From: Massilia putida
Lineage (GTDB): Bacteria; Pseudomonadota; Gammaproteobacteria; Burkholderiales; Burkholderiaceae_D
Reading direction: 5' to 3'
Length of the DNA stretch: 64,000 nt
Assembly: GCF_001941825.1 (NCBI RefSeq)
Contig: NZ_CP019038.1
Span: 3,906,001-3,970,000 of the forward strand
How positions within the stretch are numbered: the first letter of the stretch is position 1; each line of letters starts with the position of its first letter. The translations under genes were made by a program, and so were the position numbers. Below the pieces are notes generated by a model, which made no database searches, was not told the origin of the DNA, and was given only the letters and a program-made list of their open reading frames with translations. Of the stretch, positions 39,255 through 48,600 are shown piece after piece.

Positions 39255-41099
39255 ATGAGCGATTTTTTGCCCAAGGAATGCGATATCGTGATGGAAGGCG
39301 GGGTGACCTCCGGCGTGGTCTACCCCGCGTTCGTGGCGCGGCTGGCCGAGCGGTTTACACTGCGGTCGATCGGCGGCACCAGCGTCGGTGCGGTGGCGGC
39401 CGTCGCCGCGGCGGCCGCCCAATTCAAGCGCAACCGCGTGCGCAAGGACGGGCAGGGCGTCGATGACGGCTTCCACCTCCTCGCCCGGCTGCCGGGGCAG
39501 CTGCAGGAAAGCGTCGACGGCCACACCCGGCTGTTCTCGCTCTTTCAACCCTGCGCCGCGCTGCGGCCGCATTTCCGCGCGATCGCGGCGGCCCTCAACG
39601 AGACGAACAAGGCGAAGGCCGCGGGATATCTGTCGTTGGCCATGCTGCGCCATTTCCCGCTGGGCGCCTTGGCGGGCGCCGGCTTGTGGCTGTTGGGCTT
39701 CTTGATCAGCAGCAGCCTGCTGGGCGGACACTGGCCGCGCGTGCCCCTGGCCGGCATCGCCAGCGCCCTGTGGTTCGGCCTGTGCACGTTCGTGGGCGCG
39801 CTGGGCGGGGCGCTGCTGCAGGCCACGCTGTCGGCCTGGCGCGGCCTGCGGGATAACCGCTGCGGCATCTGCTCCGGCCTGCGCACGGATGCACATAACC
39901 CGCCCGCGCTGACGGAATGGCTGCACGCGCTCGTGCAGGACATCGCCGGCCTGCCGGAGGAGGCCCCGCTGACGTTCGGCCAGCTGCGCACGTCCGAGCC
40001 GCCGATCGAGCTGGCGCTGATGACGACGGGCCTGTCCGAACTGCGCGCGCACCGCCTGCCGCATTCGAGCGCCGACCTCGTGTTCCGCGCATCCGAACTG
40101 TCCGCGCTGTTCCCGTCCGCCGTCGTCGACTGGATGAAGGCGCGCTCCCGTCACACGCGCCACGGCGCGCGCACGGTCGCGCTCCTGGCCCGCATGAACG
40201 CCGGCGGCGAAGATTATTACTTCATGCCCGATCCGGACGACCTGCCGCTCGTCGTGGCCGCGCGCATGAGCCTCAGCTTTCCCGTGCTGCTGCAGGCCGT
40301 GCCCTTGTACCGCCTGCGCGCGCTGCCCGTGCATGCGGACGGCGTCGGCCTGCTGCGCGTGTGGTTCTCGGACGGCGGCCTGACCAGTAATTTCCCGATC
40401 CACTTCTTCGACAACATCCTGCCGACCCGCCCGACCTTCGGCGTGACCCTGCAGGGCGACCTGGAAGACGGCGACCCGTTCGCCGCGCGCGTTTCTCTCC
40501 CGTCGAACAACAACAGCGGCGTGACGGCGGCCTATGTGCCGGTCGACGAGACCGACGGCCGGCCCTCGCTGCCGCGTTTTACGGGCGCGATCCTGCGCAC
40601 CATCCGCACGTGGCGCGACGAAGCCTTGAAACGCACGCCGGGCTACCGCGACCGTGTGGTGCAGATCCGCCACACGAAGCGGGAAGGGGGCCTGAACCTG
40701 AACATGACGCGCGCCGCCATCGACGTGATGAGCCGCAGCGGCGACGAAGCGGCGCGCCAGGTCATCGACCGGTTCTTGAATCCCGTCGAGAGGGAGAATG
40801 GCTGGCTGAATCACCGCTGGGTGCGCATGCGCAGCACGGCCGCCGTCCTGCAGGAGACGTTCGCGCCCCTGTCCGAAGCGTGGCACGACGCGCACCTGAC
40901 GCCATCGTACGAAGCGCTGTGGATGGCGCACGGCATGGACGCCCTGCCGGCCTACCAGCTCAGCAAGACGAACCGCACGGCCGGCTTCGCGTTGTGGGAG
41001 CGAATCGTGACGTTGCCGCAGCAGGTGGCGCCGGCGGAACTGTCGGCCCACGCGCCGCGGCCGCAGCCGGAACTCGTGATCGCGCCGCGCCTGAACTAG
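39255..41099 (+). CDS. patatin-like phospholipase-type protein with internal membrane segments
   Basis: A 614-residue protein of the patatin/RssA type. The serine nucleophile lies in GGTSVGA (Ser43) and the catalytic Asp in FSDGG (Asp373), which form the Ser-Asp dyad. Between them, near residues 137-200, two hydrophobic segments (AGAGLWLLGFLISSSLLG; ALWFGLCTFVGALGG) suggest membrane attachment, which is unusual in the family. The oxyanion-type Gly-rich loop is EGGVTSGVV (14-22). It may hydrolyse lipid acyl chains at the membrane. The spacing between Ser and Asp is larger than in typical patatins because of the inserted segment. The ATG at 39255 is preceded only by a weak GACGGACGG. Confidence 0.83.
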   Translation: MSDFLPKECDIVMEGGVTSGVVYPAFVARLAERFTLRSIGGTSVGAVAAVAAAAAQFKRNRVRKDGQGVDDGFHLLARLPGQLQESVDGHTRLFSLFQPCAALRPHFRAIAAALNETNKAKAAGYLSLAMLRHFPLGALAGAGLWLLGFLISSSLLGGHWPRVPLAGIASALWFGLCTFVGALGGALLQATLSAWRGLRDNRCGICSGLRTDAHNPPALTEWLHALVQDIAGLPEEAPLTFGQLRTSEPPIELALMTTGLSELRAHRLPHSSADLVFRASELSALFPSAVVDWMKARSRHTRHGARTVALLARMNAGGEDYYFMPDPDDLPLVVAARMSLSFPVLLQAVPLYRLRALPVHADGVGLLRVWFSDGGLTSNFPIHFFDNILPTRPTFGVTLQGDLEDGDPFAARVSLPSNNNSGVTAAYVPVDETDGRPSLPRFTGAILRTIRTWRDEALKRTPGYRDRVVQIRHTKREGGLNLNMTRAAIDVMSRSGDEAARQVIDRFLNPVERENGWLNHRWVRMRSTAAVLQETFAPLSEAWHDAHLTPSYEALWMAHGMDALPAYQLSKTNRTAGFALWERIVTLPQQVAPAELSAHAPRPQPELVIAPRLN

Positions 41100-41221
41100 C
41101 CGCGGCCCGCGCGGGATTTTTGCAAGCGCGTGTGTCGAGGCGCGCATCGGACACGATCGGACATGATCCGGTGCGCGCAAGCCGCTACTGTGGCCGCATC
41201 GTCATCGACCGGATGTGCGCC

Positions 41222-41581
41222 ATGACTTTTCTCCGCACGTTTTTCCCGCTCGCCGTCGCCGCGATCCTCGCGCCGCTGCCGGCATGGGCGCAACGGGTCG
41301 ACGTCTGCGCGCTCGTCTCGTGCAGCGCCAGCGGCCAGCGCGCCGCCGTCTTCGCGGACCCCGCTCCGGCGCGCCCATCCGCCGTACCGCTCCGGCCCGC
41401 GCAGGACGCGGTGACACGCGATCCGTGGGCACGGCGCTTTCAAGGACGCGAGGCGGAAGACCAGGATGTCTGCCTGCTGAGCTTGGGCATCGGCGGCCAG
41501 CTGGCCGGGAAGGGAACCTTGGACAGCCACGTTCTGGGCCGCACGCAGACTTGGCGCGCAGCGGCGCGGACGGGGCGCTGA
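41222..41581 (+). CDS. hypothetical exported protein
   Basis: A 119-residue protein with a signal peptide (about 1-23, ending PAWA) and a Pro/Ala-rich mature part with three cysteines. No motif recognised. The start at 41222 is the ATG that opens the signal peptide; an ATG at 41213 is an alternative. It ends 4 bases before the remnant on the other strand and has no evident partner. Confidence 0.55.
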   Translation: MTFLRTFFPLAVAAILAPLPAWAQRVDVCALVSCSASGQRAAVFADPAPARPSAVPLRPAQDAVTRDPWARRFQGREAEDQDVCLLSLGIGGQLAGKGTLDSHVLGRTQTWRAAARTGR

Positions 41582-41585
41582 GGCA

Positions 41586-42083
41586 TCACACCGTCGGCCC
41601 CACGAGCGCGGCGAGACGGCGGCCGGGTACCTCGTTGGCGATGCACAGGACAGGCGCCTGGCGCCCGACCGCGTAATGGGACGCCAGCGCGAGCGCCGTC
41701 ACGAACGAGACGATGCCGCTGTAGCCGCCCGTCGCGTCCACGCGCACGACGTCCGCGCTGCCGCCCCGCTGTCGCATCGCGGCGGACGCATATTCCATCA
41801 GTTCGAGCACATAGCGCGACCGGTGCCCGGTGTCGGCGACGATCATCGCCACGTCGCTAGACGCGACGTCCGCACGCGCGAGCACGCGCTCGACGAGCGC
41901 CTCGAGCACGCGCGCACCGTCGCGCCTGCGCACGTCGGCCGTTGCATCGTCCTGTACCTGCTCGGGTGGCGTCAACAGCGCGACGGCCCCGCCGTCGCAG
42001 GCCCCGGCCAGCAGCAGGCCGGCGGCGCCCTCGCCCGGCATCATCCCCTGCGGCTGCGTGGGCGTGAACAATGTCCGGTCAAG
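41586..42083 (-). pseudogene. 5'-truncated ketosynthase/thiolase-like gene fragment
   Basis: About 165 residues of coherent protein start abruptly near 42083 with DRTLFTPTQPQG and continue through MMPGEGAAGLLLAG, IVADTGHRSRYVLEL and VDATGGYSGIVSFVTALALA to a natural stop. The pattern resembles the C-terminal half of a ketoacyl-synthase- or thiolase-fold protein. A real gene of this type would be over twice as long, and no upstream part is present: the frame passes into sequence antisense to an AraC fragment. It is therefore read as the end of a decayed gene; the exact family is uncertain. Confidence 0.6.
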
Positions 42084-42122
42084 CGTTGGGCCTGCTGAGC
42101 GGCACCGGCGTGCTGCCGGCCC

Positions 42123-42368
42123 ATGCAAACGTCGCCGATGCAATACCTGAAGTCGACGCGGCTGCATCAGGCCCGTCTGCTGATGGTGCGCCAGGATCTG
42201 ACTGCGGAAGCGGCGTGCCATGCCGTGGGCTATATGAGTCTGTCGCAGTTCAGTCGGGGATTCGGGCGGCTGTTCGGCTTGCCCCCGGCAGCGGAGGCGA
42301 GTCGGATGCGGGCACACTTTGCCATTCCCCCAGCGTTTCCAGGCGCCGAGTTTGTCTCGTCACACTGA
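42123..42368 (+). pseudogene. AraC-family regulator C-terminal fragment
   Basis: An 81-residue remnant that begins in the middle of an AraC/XylS DNA-binding domain (TSPMQYLKSTRLHQARLLM) and includes the second helix-turn-helix (AACHAVGYMSLSQFSRGFGRLFG). The effector domain and the first helix-turn-helix are missing, and the frame is closed shortly upstream. It is therefore a broken gene, and its 3' end overlaps the MOSC-domain gene. Confidence 0.75.
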
Positions 42369-43050
42369 ACGCATCACACGGCGCCTGTTCGAACAACTCA
42401 CGCCCATCCCAGCGCGGCAAGGCGATATCCGATTGCGTCGGCACCGCCCTGCCCGCATAGAACGGCCCGAGCCGGGCGATGATGCCCGGGAAGGCGCGGC
42501 AATAACTCGACGCGACGCCCGCCAGCTGGGCTAGCCGTTTATAGGTGATCACACTCCTGGGCGGCAACGTGTCGAGCACGTGCACGAGGCGTTCGCGCCA
42601 GTCGTCGGACCACGCCGGCAGCGGCGGACCCGCGCTGCGGATGCGGTCGCCCGGACGGATATCTCCGCCGCGCAGCACGCGCGCCAGCATGCCGCGCCGC
42701 GTGCCGATGCGCGCGGACAAACCAGCCCGGCGGGCGTCCAGATGCCCGCACGCTTCGCACTGGAACATCAGGCGCAGCAGCACGTTCTCACCGACCTGCA
42801 GCACGGTGCCGGACGCGAGCCTGGACGTGTCGAGATCCACCAGCAGGTTTTCGCGCAACGTATGCGGCGGCAGCGCGAACGCGTCGTACGCATCCGTGCC
42901 GGCCAGCAGCAGCTGGCGCGGCGACAGCGGGTCGGCATGCACGTCGCCGTCCAGCCCCATGCCGGCGATGGCGTGCACGCGCTCCACGCGCGCGGGAGGC
43001 GCGGCCAGGCTGGCGCGCAGGGCCAGAGCTTCGATCCGTCCGATGTCCAT
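42250..43050 (-). CDS. MOSC-domain protein with a C-terminal MGMT-like DNA-binding domain
   Basis: A 266-residue protein with two parts. Residues about 1-140 form a MOSC domain (GMGLDGDVHADPLSPRQ, LRENLLVD and the Cys-bearing FQCEACGHLD), a sulfur-carrier fold used in molybdenum-cofactor chemistry. Residues about 160-200 (RSVITYKRLAQLAGVASS) resemble the helix-turn-helix domain of O6-alkylguanine transferases but lack the alkyl-accepting Cys. The last part is low in recognisable motifs. The start at 43050 fits; upstream extension to 43092 is possible. Function unknown. Confidence 0.7.
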   Translation of the reverse strand: MDIGRIEALALRASLAAPPARVERVHAIAGMGLDGDVHADPLSPRQLLLAGTDAYDAFALPPHTLRENLLVDLDTSRLASGTVLQVGENVLLRLMFQCEACGHLDARRAGLSARIGTRRGMLARVLRGGDIRPGDRIRSAGPPLPAWSDDWRERLVHVLDTLPPRSVITYKRLAQLAGVASSYCRAFPGIIARLGPFYAGRAVPTQSDIALPRWDGRELFEQAPCDAFSVTRQTRRLETLGEWQSVPASDSPPLPGASRTAARIPD

Positions 43051-43432
43051 GGCGGTGTCCGTGTCGATAGGCGATGACGAAGTCTGACACATGCGCGGCC
43101 GTTGCGGATGACACAGCGGCGCGCGCACCAGGCCGGTCAACGATGGCGCCGATCGCGGGAACTTCCGTGCGCCCAACGTGTACAGGGCAGGCGGGATCAG
43201 CAATGGGAGCGCCTGGGCGACCTGGAATGGATAGACCATCAGCAAGATGATATTGCATCCATGGCCGGGAAGAAAATGAAATCGGCCAAATGAGCAGCCT
43301 CAACAGATCACGGGAATATGGTTGGGTCCGCCATCGATCTGCATATACCTTTAGCAGGAGGGATTATTTTATGCCGCGTCTGGGCTGAATCATTCCCGAC
43401 ATTAATAATTGATTTGCTGGAGGGTCGCTGTA
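43051..43432. other. gene-free interval
   Basis: No credible gene is seen on either strand. It has lower GC from about 43300 onward and an AT-rich stretch just before the protease gene, where its promoter should lie. A GGAGGG Shine-Dalgarno site (43419-43424) serves that gene. Confidence 0.5.
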
Positions 43433-44020
43433 ATGAAAAGCGCACATATGTTTTGCGGACTTTTTATATTGGGAACTTTATCCGCTTGTTGTAATCCACC
43501 GCTGGTGGCGACGATCGACGTCCCGAAGTTACCGCAGCAGGCGTCGAACTGGTGCTGGGCAGCAAGTGGCCAGATGACCATGCGTTTCCTGGGCCATGAC
43601 GTTGCCCAATGCGTGGAGGCGAATAACCGTTTCGGGCTCACGACGTGTTGCGTGAATAATTCCGGAAGCTGCAATAACGGCGGTTGGCCGGAATACGAGA
43701 AATACGGTTTTTCGGCCGATCAAACGTCCGATACCGCCCTCACTTTCAGCCAAATCAAATCGCAGATTTATTGCAAAAAGAAACCGATCGCATTCAGCTG
43801 GCATTGGCCGGGCGGCGGCGGCCATATGATGGTCGTAAAAGGCTATTTCACCGTCAATGGCGTGCAATATGTGGATATCAACGATCCCGAGCCTTATACG
43901 GATCTGAATACGCTGACCGGCGGCACCGAAAGCATCATCACCTATGCCGATTACGTCAGCAGCCCCGGCTACCACACCCACTGGAACGACTATTACAACA
44001 TCACGTACAAAGGTGACTGA
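43433..44020 (+). CDS. papain-like (C39-like) cysteine protease lipoprotein
   Basis: A 195-residue lipoprotein with a papain-like C39-type fold. The lipobox is LSAC with Cys19. The catalytic Cys41 lies in QQASNWCWAAS, the His131 in GGGGHMMVVKG, and Asn/Asp in VDINDPEP. Four further cysteines may form disulfides in the exported domain. It probably cleaves or modifies a peptide at the outer membrane. GGAGGG lies 8 bases before the ATG at 43433. A second lipoprotein follows after one base, so the two are co-transcribed. The gene is AT-richer than its surroundings, a hint of transfer. Confidence 0.85.
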   Translation: MKSAHMFCGLFILGTLSACCNPPLVATIDVPKLPQQASNWCWAASGQMTMRFLGHDVAQCVEANNRFGLTTCCVNNSGSCNNGGWPEYEKYGFSADQTSDTALTFSQIKSQIYCKKKPIAFSWHWPGGGGHMMVVKGYFTVNGVQYVDINDPEPYTDLNTLTGGTESIITYADYVSSPGYHTHWNDYYNITYKGD

Positions 44021-44021
44021 C

Positions 44022-44642
44022 ATGCGCAAACTTCCTTTCGCGTTGATCGTTGCGATGGCTTGCGTCCTGGGCGGATGCCAGACGAGCCAACCCCGTCCCA
44101 GCAACAGCCAGGCGACCGCCGCCCAGCACGGGCTGGCCACGCTCCGGCAAGTCGTCAATGCCGGCAACTACGCGGCGCTGGGTTTCGATTCGGTCGACGA
44201 GGCGCGCCAGGCAACGCTCGGCGAACCGCTGCAGGTCTTCCAGGTCCGGCTCGACGCCCTGCGCGCTTTCAACGAGCAGACCAATCCCGAAACGCTGCTC
44301 GTCGATATCCGGCGCGACCTGTACCCCGTCAAGGTCGGCGACCGCGTGGCCACGTCGATCTTCGTCATGGGATCGCGCGAGGGCTGGCGCGCGTCCGAAC
44401 TGGGCAATGCGGCCGTGGCGCGGCTCGTCAGCCGATATCGTCACGGCGCCGGCGATTTCGTCGTGCACGTGCCCGCCATGAAGGCGTATTTCGTCGCGAA
44501 CCGGGTCGAAGGCAAACTTCTCTTGACGCCCGTCATGGACGATCCGCGCACCAAGCTGCGGGCAGGCGAAACGCTGCCGGCGGACGTCGTCTTCCTCCAG
44601 CTCAAGGCAGCGTCCGAAGGCTACAACGGCTTGCCGCAGTAA
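44022..44642 (+). CDS. hypothetical lipoprotein paired with the papain-like protease
   Basis: A 206-residue predicted lipoprotein with a lipobox of LGGC at Cys19. The mature domain (VVNAGNYAALGFDSVDEARQ, then VQVRLDALRAF and DLYPVKVGDRV segments) is alpha/beta without a motif I recognise. It begins one base after the protease stop and probably acts with it, for example as inhibitor, partner or substrate; this is inference. Its 3' end faces the HlyD-type gene. Confidence 0.7.
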   Translation: MRKLPFALIVAMACVLGGCQTSQPRPSNSQATAAQHGLATLRQVVNAGNYAALGFDSVDEARQATLGEPLQVFQVRLDALRAFNEQTNPETLLVDIRRDLYPVKVGDRVATSIFVMGSREGWRASELGNAAVARLVSRYRHGAGDFVVHVPAMKAYFVANRVEGKLLLTPVMDDPRTKLRAGETLPADVVFLQLKAASEGYNGLPQ

Positions 44643-44645
44643 CCG

Positions 44646-46034
44646 TTAGCCGCCGAGCTGGCGGAACGGGTCGAAGGCCAGGTCGATCAGGCGGCGCTTG
44701 CGCACGACGATTTCCGCGCTCGCCGTCATGCCGTAGCGCAGCGGGTACGACGTGTCGCCCACCGTGTAGTGGTCGCGGTCGAGGGCGACACGACCTTCGT
44801 ACACGGGTAATCGCGTCTGCGGCGACGCCCGCGTGGCCGGCGCGATGGTCTGCAGCGTGCCCTTGATGATGCCGTAGCGCTGATAGGGGAAGGCGTTGAA
44901 CTTGAGTTGCACCGGCAGGCCCTCGCGCAGGAAGGCGCGGTCCTGCTCGGCGATCTCGATTTTAAGGATAGGCCGCGTGTTCTTCGGCACGATGCCGCCC
45001 AGCGGCGTGTTGGCCTGGATCTTGTCGCCAGGCTGGGTCGACGTCACGTCCGTGATCACGCCATCCACGGGCGCGAGGATGCGCAGGAAATTGTCCTTGT
45101 CGATGTTCTCGAACTGGATGCGCGACGCCGCGTCCGCCACGAGCCGCGCCGTCTGCACCTGCAACCTGAGTTTTTCCTCGACGTTGGTCGCCTCGCGCGT
45201 CGCCGCTTCGTATTGCAGGCGCAGGCTGGCCAGCTGCTGGCCGCTCGTCTCCAGCTGCGAGCGGGCCTCGGTGGTTTCCAGGCCTTGGCGCGCCGCGAGT
45301 TCGCTCACGCGCGATTCCGCCACGCGCACCGCGTTCTCGGCCGCCTGCAGCGCATTCTTCTTGCTCTCGACCTGCAGCTGCGAGACCCCGCCGCCGCCGG
45401 GCAGCGCGAACAGCCGCTCGTACTTGGCCGCCTCGTCGCGCGCCGCATCGCGGGCGCGGCGCGCATCTTGCAGGTTCGTCTGCGCCTCCTGCGACTGCGC
45501 GCGCTGCCCGGCGGCGAGACGGCTCGTGCCTTCGGCCAGGCGGCGCTCGTGCTGGCGTTCTTCAGTATCCATCGCTTCCTTGAGCGCGGCCACGCGCTGG
45601 TCCAGCAACGCTTTCTTTTGCGGGAATTCCTTCCATTCGCGTTCGGCGTCTTCGAGCTTGAGGCGCGCCTCGAGCGCATTGCGCGCCGCCTCGATGGCGC
45701 CGCGCGCATACAGGCGCGCCACCACGTCGCCCTTGAGCACGGGCTGGCCCTCGGCGATATAAATGTTCGCCAGTTCGCCGTCGATCGGCGCGTACAGGCG
45801 CCGCACTTCGGACGCCGGCACCAGCGTGCCCGGCGCCATGACGAGCACGTCGGCGCGGCCGAAGAACGACCACGCCAGCCCGGCCAGCACCAGCGCCACC
45901 ATCACGTAGATGGCCAGGTGCGCCAACCGTGCGGGCGTGGCCGTCAGGATGCCGATGCCCTCGTCGCTGTGGTCTTCCAGCGCGCCGATCAATGGCCGCG
46001 GCGCGCTTTTATTCGGTGGATTGGTCGTTGCCAT
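44646..46034 (-). CDS. HlyD-type membrane-fusion/adaptor protein
   Basis: A 462-residue HlyD family adaptor of type I secretion or an efflux system. A short cytoplasmic N-terminus is followed by a transmembrane helix (about 40-58), a beta-barrel/lipoyl region around 75-115, a long alpha hairpin rich in Glu/Arg/Ala (about 115-330), and the C-terminal barrel domain with [18 protein letters not shown], the classic MFP signature region. The overlap of 26 bases with the FHA protein gene shows translational coupling. No ABC transporter is present in this window. Confidence 0.88.
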   Translation of the reverse strand: MATTNPPNKSAPRPLIGALEDHSDEGIGILTATPARLAHLAIYVMVALVLAGLAWSFFGRADVLVMAPGTLVPASEVRRLYAPIDGELANIYIAEGQPVLKGDVVARLYARGAIEAARNALEARLKLEDAEREWKEFPQKKALLDQRVAALKEAMDTEERQHERRLAEGTSRLAAGQRAQSQEAQTNLQDARRARDAARDEAAKYERLFALPGGGGVSQLQVESKKNALQAAENAVRVAESRVSELAARQGLETTEARSQLETSGQQLASLRLQYEAATREATNVEEKLRLQVQTARLVADAASRIQFENIDKDNFLRILAPVDGVITDVTSTQPGDKIQANTPLGGIVPKNTRPILKIEIAEQDRAFLREGLPVQLKFNAFPYQRYGIIKGTLQTIAPATRASPQTRLPVYEGRVALDRDHYTVGDTSYPLRYGMTASAEIVVRKRRLIDLAFDPFRQLGG

Positions 46035-47589
46035 CGCCGCCTCCCGCCAGCGCCAGCTTGCGCAGGTCGCTGGCCGCCTGCGCATACGTGTCGCGAAACG
46101 CCGGCACATACGCGGAGATGGTCGCGAACACGCGCTGGTGCGTCTGCTGGTCGTCCTGCCATTGCCGCAGTATCCGGCGCAGGCGCGCCCCGTCGGCCGG
46201 ATCGTGGACCGGCGCATCCGCGCCGCCGCGCGCGTGGGCGAATTGCTCCACGTCGCCGATCCAGGCGATTTCCGCCACGAGCGGCTTGGCGTCCGCATTG
46301 TTGCGGCTCAGATGCCGCATGCGTGCCACGGCTTGCGCGGCGCGGTCGAAACGCTGCGCCTTGACGTCCGCCATCCACTGCGGCAGTTCGGCTTTTAATA
46401 ACGCTTCCGTGCCCAGCGACTTGACGTCGGCATTGTCCGGATCGCGCGCGAGGCGATCGTCGGCGAGCCGGGCCGCGGTCGCGAAATCGCCGCCGTCGAC
46501 CAGGCCCTGCAACGCACGCTCCGGCGCACCGGCGAAATGAAACAGCAGCACGGCCGCCACGGCCAGCGCGCCCAGCACGGCCAGCCAGCGGCGCAGGCGC
46601 GCCTGGCCGGCGTCGCCGGCGGCCCCCATCGCGTCCAGCAGGCCGGCCGCCATCAATGCCGCCTTGCCGCGCGCGCCCGTGAAAGGTTCGGCGGCGGGCG
46701 CCATCCCGGCGGGATTGACTTCATCCTCCTGCGCGGGGGCAGGGTCGTCGGCGCAAAAGATGTCGAGGAAGGAACCGGCGGAGGCGACGAAGGTCGTATG
46801 GTCCGCGTCCATGGCCGCGGCGGGGGCCGCGGGCGGGACGGACACCCGGGTGACGGTCGGTTCGGGGCCGATCTGCTCCCATTGCAGGTGCACGCGATAG
46901 ACGAAGTGGTGGCCGCCGAACGCGAGCACGTCGCCATCCTCGAGCGCGTGCGCATGCTCGTCGAGCCGGACCGCGCCGATGAACGTGCCGTTCGTGCTGC
47001 CCAGGTCTTCCACGTACGGCACGCCGCCCTTGAGGAACAAATGGGCGTGGCGGCGCGACAGGTAGCCGACCTGGTGCGGTTCCTTGTCCTTGTAGCGGGC
47101 GAACGCGTCGTCGACCTTGCTGATCAGGAAGGGGAAGCGGGTGATGACGATGGGTTCCAGCCCGAGCTCCGGCCGCTCCGGTTCGAGCGTGAGGCTGGCG
47201 AGCCGCGCGGCGGGCGTGGATGGCTGCGCCGCCGCCTGCAGCCGCACGCGATAGGTCAGCACGCGCGCCAGGCCGATCTCGTCGCCGTCATGCAGCCGCA
47301 CGATCGTGTGCCGCACCGGTACGCCGTTGACGGTGGTGCCGTTCTTGCTGCCCAGGTCCGCCAGGTAGGCGTCGCCGCCCTCGACGAAGATGCGCGCATG
47401 GCGGCGCGACAGGTCAGCCACGATGTCGGACGGATAGCCGGCAAACGGCTGCTCGGTACGGCCGATGGCGAACAGGCCGTCGTCGATGGCGACCGGCCCG
47501 AGCTCGGGGTGATTCAGCGGCTCGAGCACGATCCCGACGCGTTGCGGGGACGCGTGCATCTTGCTCACCAGGGCGTCGTCAGGCGCCAT
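46009..47589 (-). CDS. double-FHA-domain membrane protein
   Basis: A 526-residue protein with two FHA domains. FHA1 (about 20-110) has the [11 protein letters not shown] and [10 protein letters not shown] motifs, and FHA2 (about 150-235) has LSRRHAHLF and GSTNGTFIG. These bind phosphothreonine peptides. A transmembrane helix (about 333-352, [18 protein letters not shown]) leads to a C-terminal periplasmic helical domain. It lies between a TolC-type and a HlyD-type gene and overlaps both, so it probably regulates assembly or gating of the exporter by phosphorylation. A TTG start at 47604 overlapping the upstream stop (TTGA) is an alternative to 47589. Confidence 0.86.
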   Translation of the reverse strand: MAPDDALVSKMHASPQRVGIVLEPLNHPELGPVAIDDGLFAIGRTEQPFAGYPSDIVADLSRRHARIFVEGGDAYLADLGSKNGTTVNGVPVRHTIVRLHDGDEIGLARVLTYRVRLQAAAQPSTPAARLASLTLEPERPELGLEPIVITRFPFLISKVDDAFARYKDKEPHQVGYLSRRHAHLFLKGGVPYVEDLGSTNGTFIGAVRLDEHAHALEDGDVLAFGGHHFVYRVHLQWEQIGPEPTVTRVSVPPAAPAAAMDADHTTFVASAGSFLDIFCADDPAPAQEDEVNPAGMAPAAEPFTGARGKAALMAAGLLDAMGAAGDAGQARLRRWLAVLGALAVAAVLLFHFAGAPERALQGLVDGGDFATAARLADDRLARDPDNADVKSLGTEALLKAELPQWMADVKAQRFDRAAQAVARMRHLSRNNADAKPLVAEIAWIGDVEQFAHARGGADAPVHDPADGARLRRILRQWQDDQQTHQRVFATISAYVPAFRDTYAQAASDLRKLALAGGGDGNDQSTE

Positions 47590-47600
47590 CGGGGCAGCTT

Positions 47601-48515
47601 TCAATGGCGCGCCGCATCGGCCACCTCCACCGGCGGCCAGCCGCCGCCCAGGGCTTTGTACAAGGTCACCGTGTCGGACAGGATCTGCTGCTGGTTGGCG
47701 AGCAGCGCCAGTTGCGCGCCCAGCAGGGAACGCTCCGTCTCGAACACCTCCAATTGCGACGCCACACCCTCCTTGCGCTGCTCGTCCGTCGTGGTGGCCA
47801 CCAGGCGCAGCTGGTCGACCTGCTGCTGCAGCTCGGCGCGCTGCTTCTTGTGCGCCTCGAGGTTCACCAGCGCGTTTTCGACATCCTCGAACGCGGCCAT
47901 GACGGTCTGCCGATAAGCCTGTTCGGCCACCTTTGTCTGCGCCTCGCTCGTTTTCACATGCGCCTTCACGCCCGGATCGAAGATCGGAAAATTAATGCTG
48001 GGCAGCAGCCCGAACGTGAACGATTTCAACAGCGAGGACAGCGCGAAGCTGGACGTGCCGCCGCGCCCGGTCAGGCTGATCGACGGCAGTTGCGCCAGCT
48101 TGGCCTGCCCCGTCAGGTCGTACGCTTCCAGCACGCGGTACTCGGCGGCGACGACGTCGGGCCGGCGTTTCAACAATTGCGACGGCAGGCCGCCCGGCAC
48201 CTCCGGCACCCGCACCCGTTCCTGCAAGCGGCCGGCAGGGACCTGGAAATCGCCGGCCGGTACGCCGATCAATGTCGCCAGCGCATTGCCGGCCAGCGCG
48301 CGCAGGCGCTGCAATTCGATCAGCTCCGTGGACAGGCGGTTGACCTCGGCCGACTGCTGCAGCACGCGCGTGTGCGGAATGAGGCCGTTCTGCTCCATCG
48401 CCTGGTACGTGGCGAGAATGTCGCGGTTCCTGGCCAGCGTCTGCCGCTGTTGTTCGATCTGCTCGTCGAATTGCAGGATCTGGAAATAGGTCGTCGACAC
48501 GTCCGACACGAGTTT
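47601..48515 (-). pseudogene. TolC/NodT-type outer-membrane efflux gene, 5' part cut off
   Basis: About 300 residues of a TolC-family outer-membrane factor: paired helical repeats, GVPAGDFQV and the PSQLLKRRPDVVAAEYRV signature, then TGRGGTSSF and the second helix pair ([19 protein letters not shown]). A full protein would have about 470-500 residues; the N-terminal 170, with signal peptide and first helices, is missing. Upstream, the sense breaks off after KLVSDVSTTYF, at the edge of AT-rich DNA with transposase-binding-like repeats. It is interpreted as truncated by the insertion. Coding to the right of the break would be expected beyond the transposon's far end. Confidence 0.85.
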
Positions 48516-48519
48516 TAAA

Positions 48520-48600
48520 TTGACAAGATCAAATTATGTCTGTCAAAGGCTAATTATGTTTGTCAAATGTGCGCCAAGTTTGTCAATTTTGACAGATCAA
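48520..48600. repeat. transposon end with 20-bp-spaced TGTCAA boxes
   Basis: TGTCAA occurs at 48541, 48561 and 48581, exactly 20 bp apart. Two copies share the longer match AATTATGT before the box. The inverse TTGACA flanks them at 48520 and 48589, making a palindromic pair with the last box (TGTCAATTTTGACA). This is the layout of multiple TnsB-type binding sites at a Tn7-family end. Confidence 0.8.

Noticed and set aside
41100..41120. Possible terminator after the patatin-like gene
   Set aside because: A GC-rich self-complementary stretch is followed by TTTTT, but I could not settle on a stable stem, so it is not listed.
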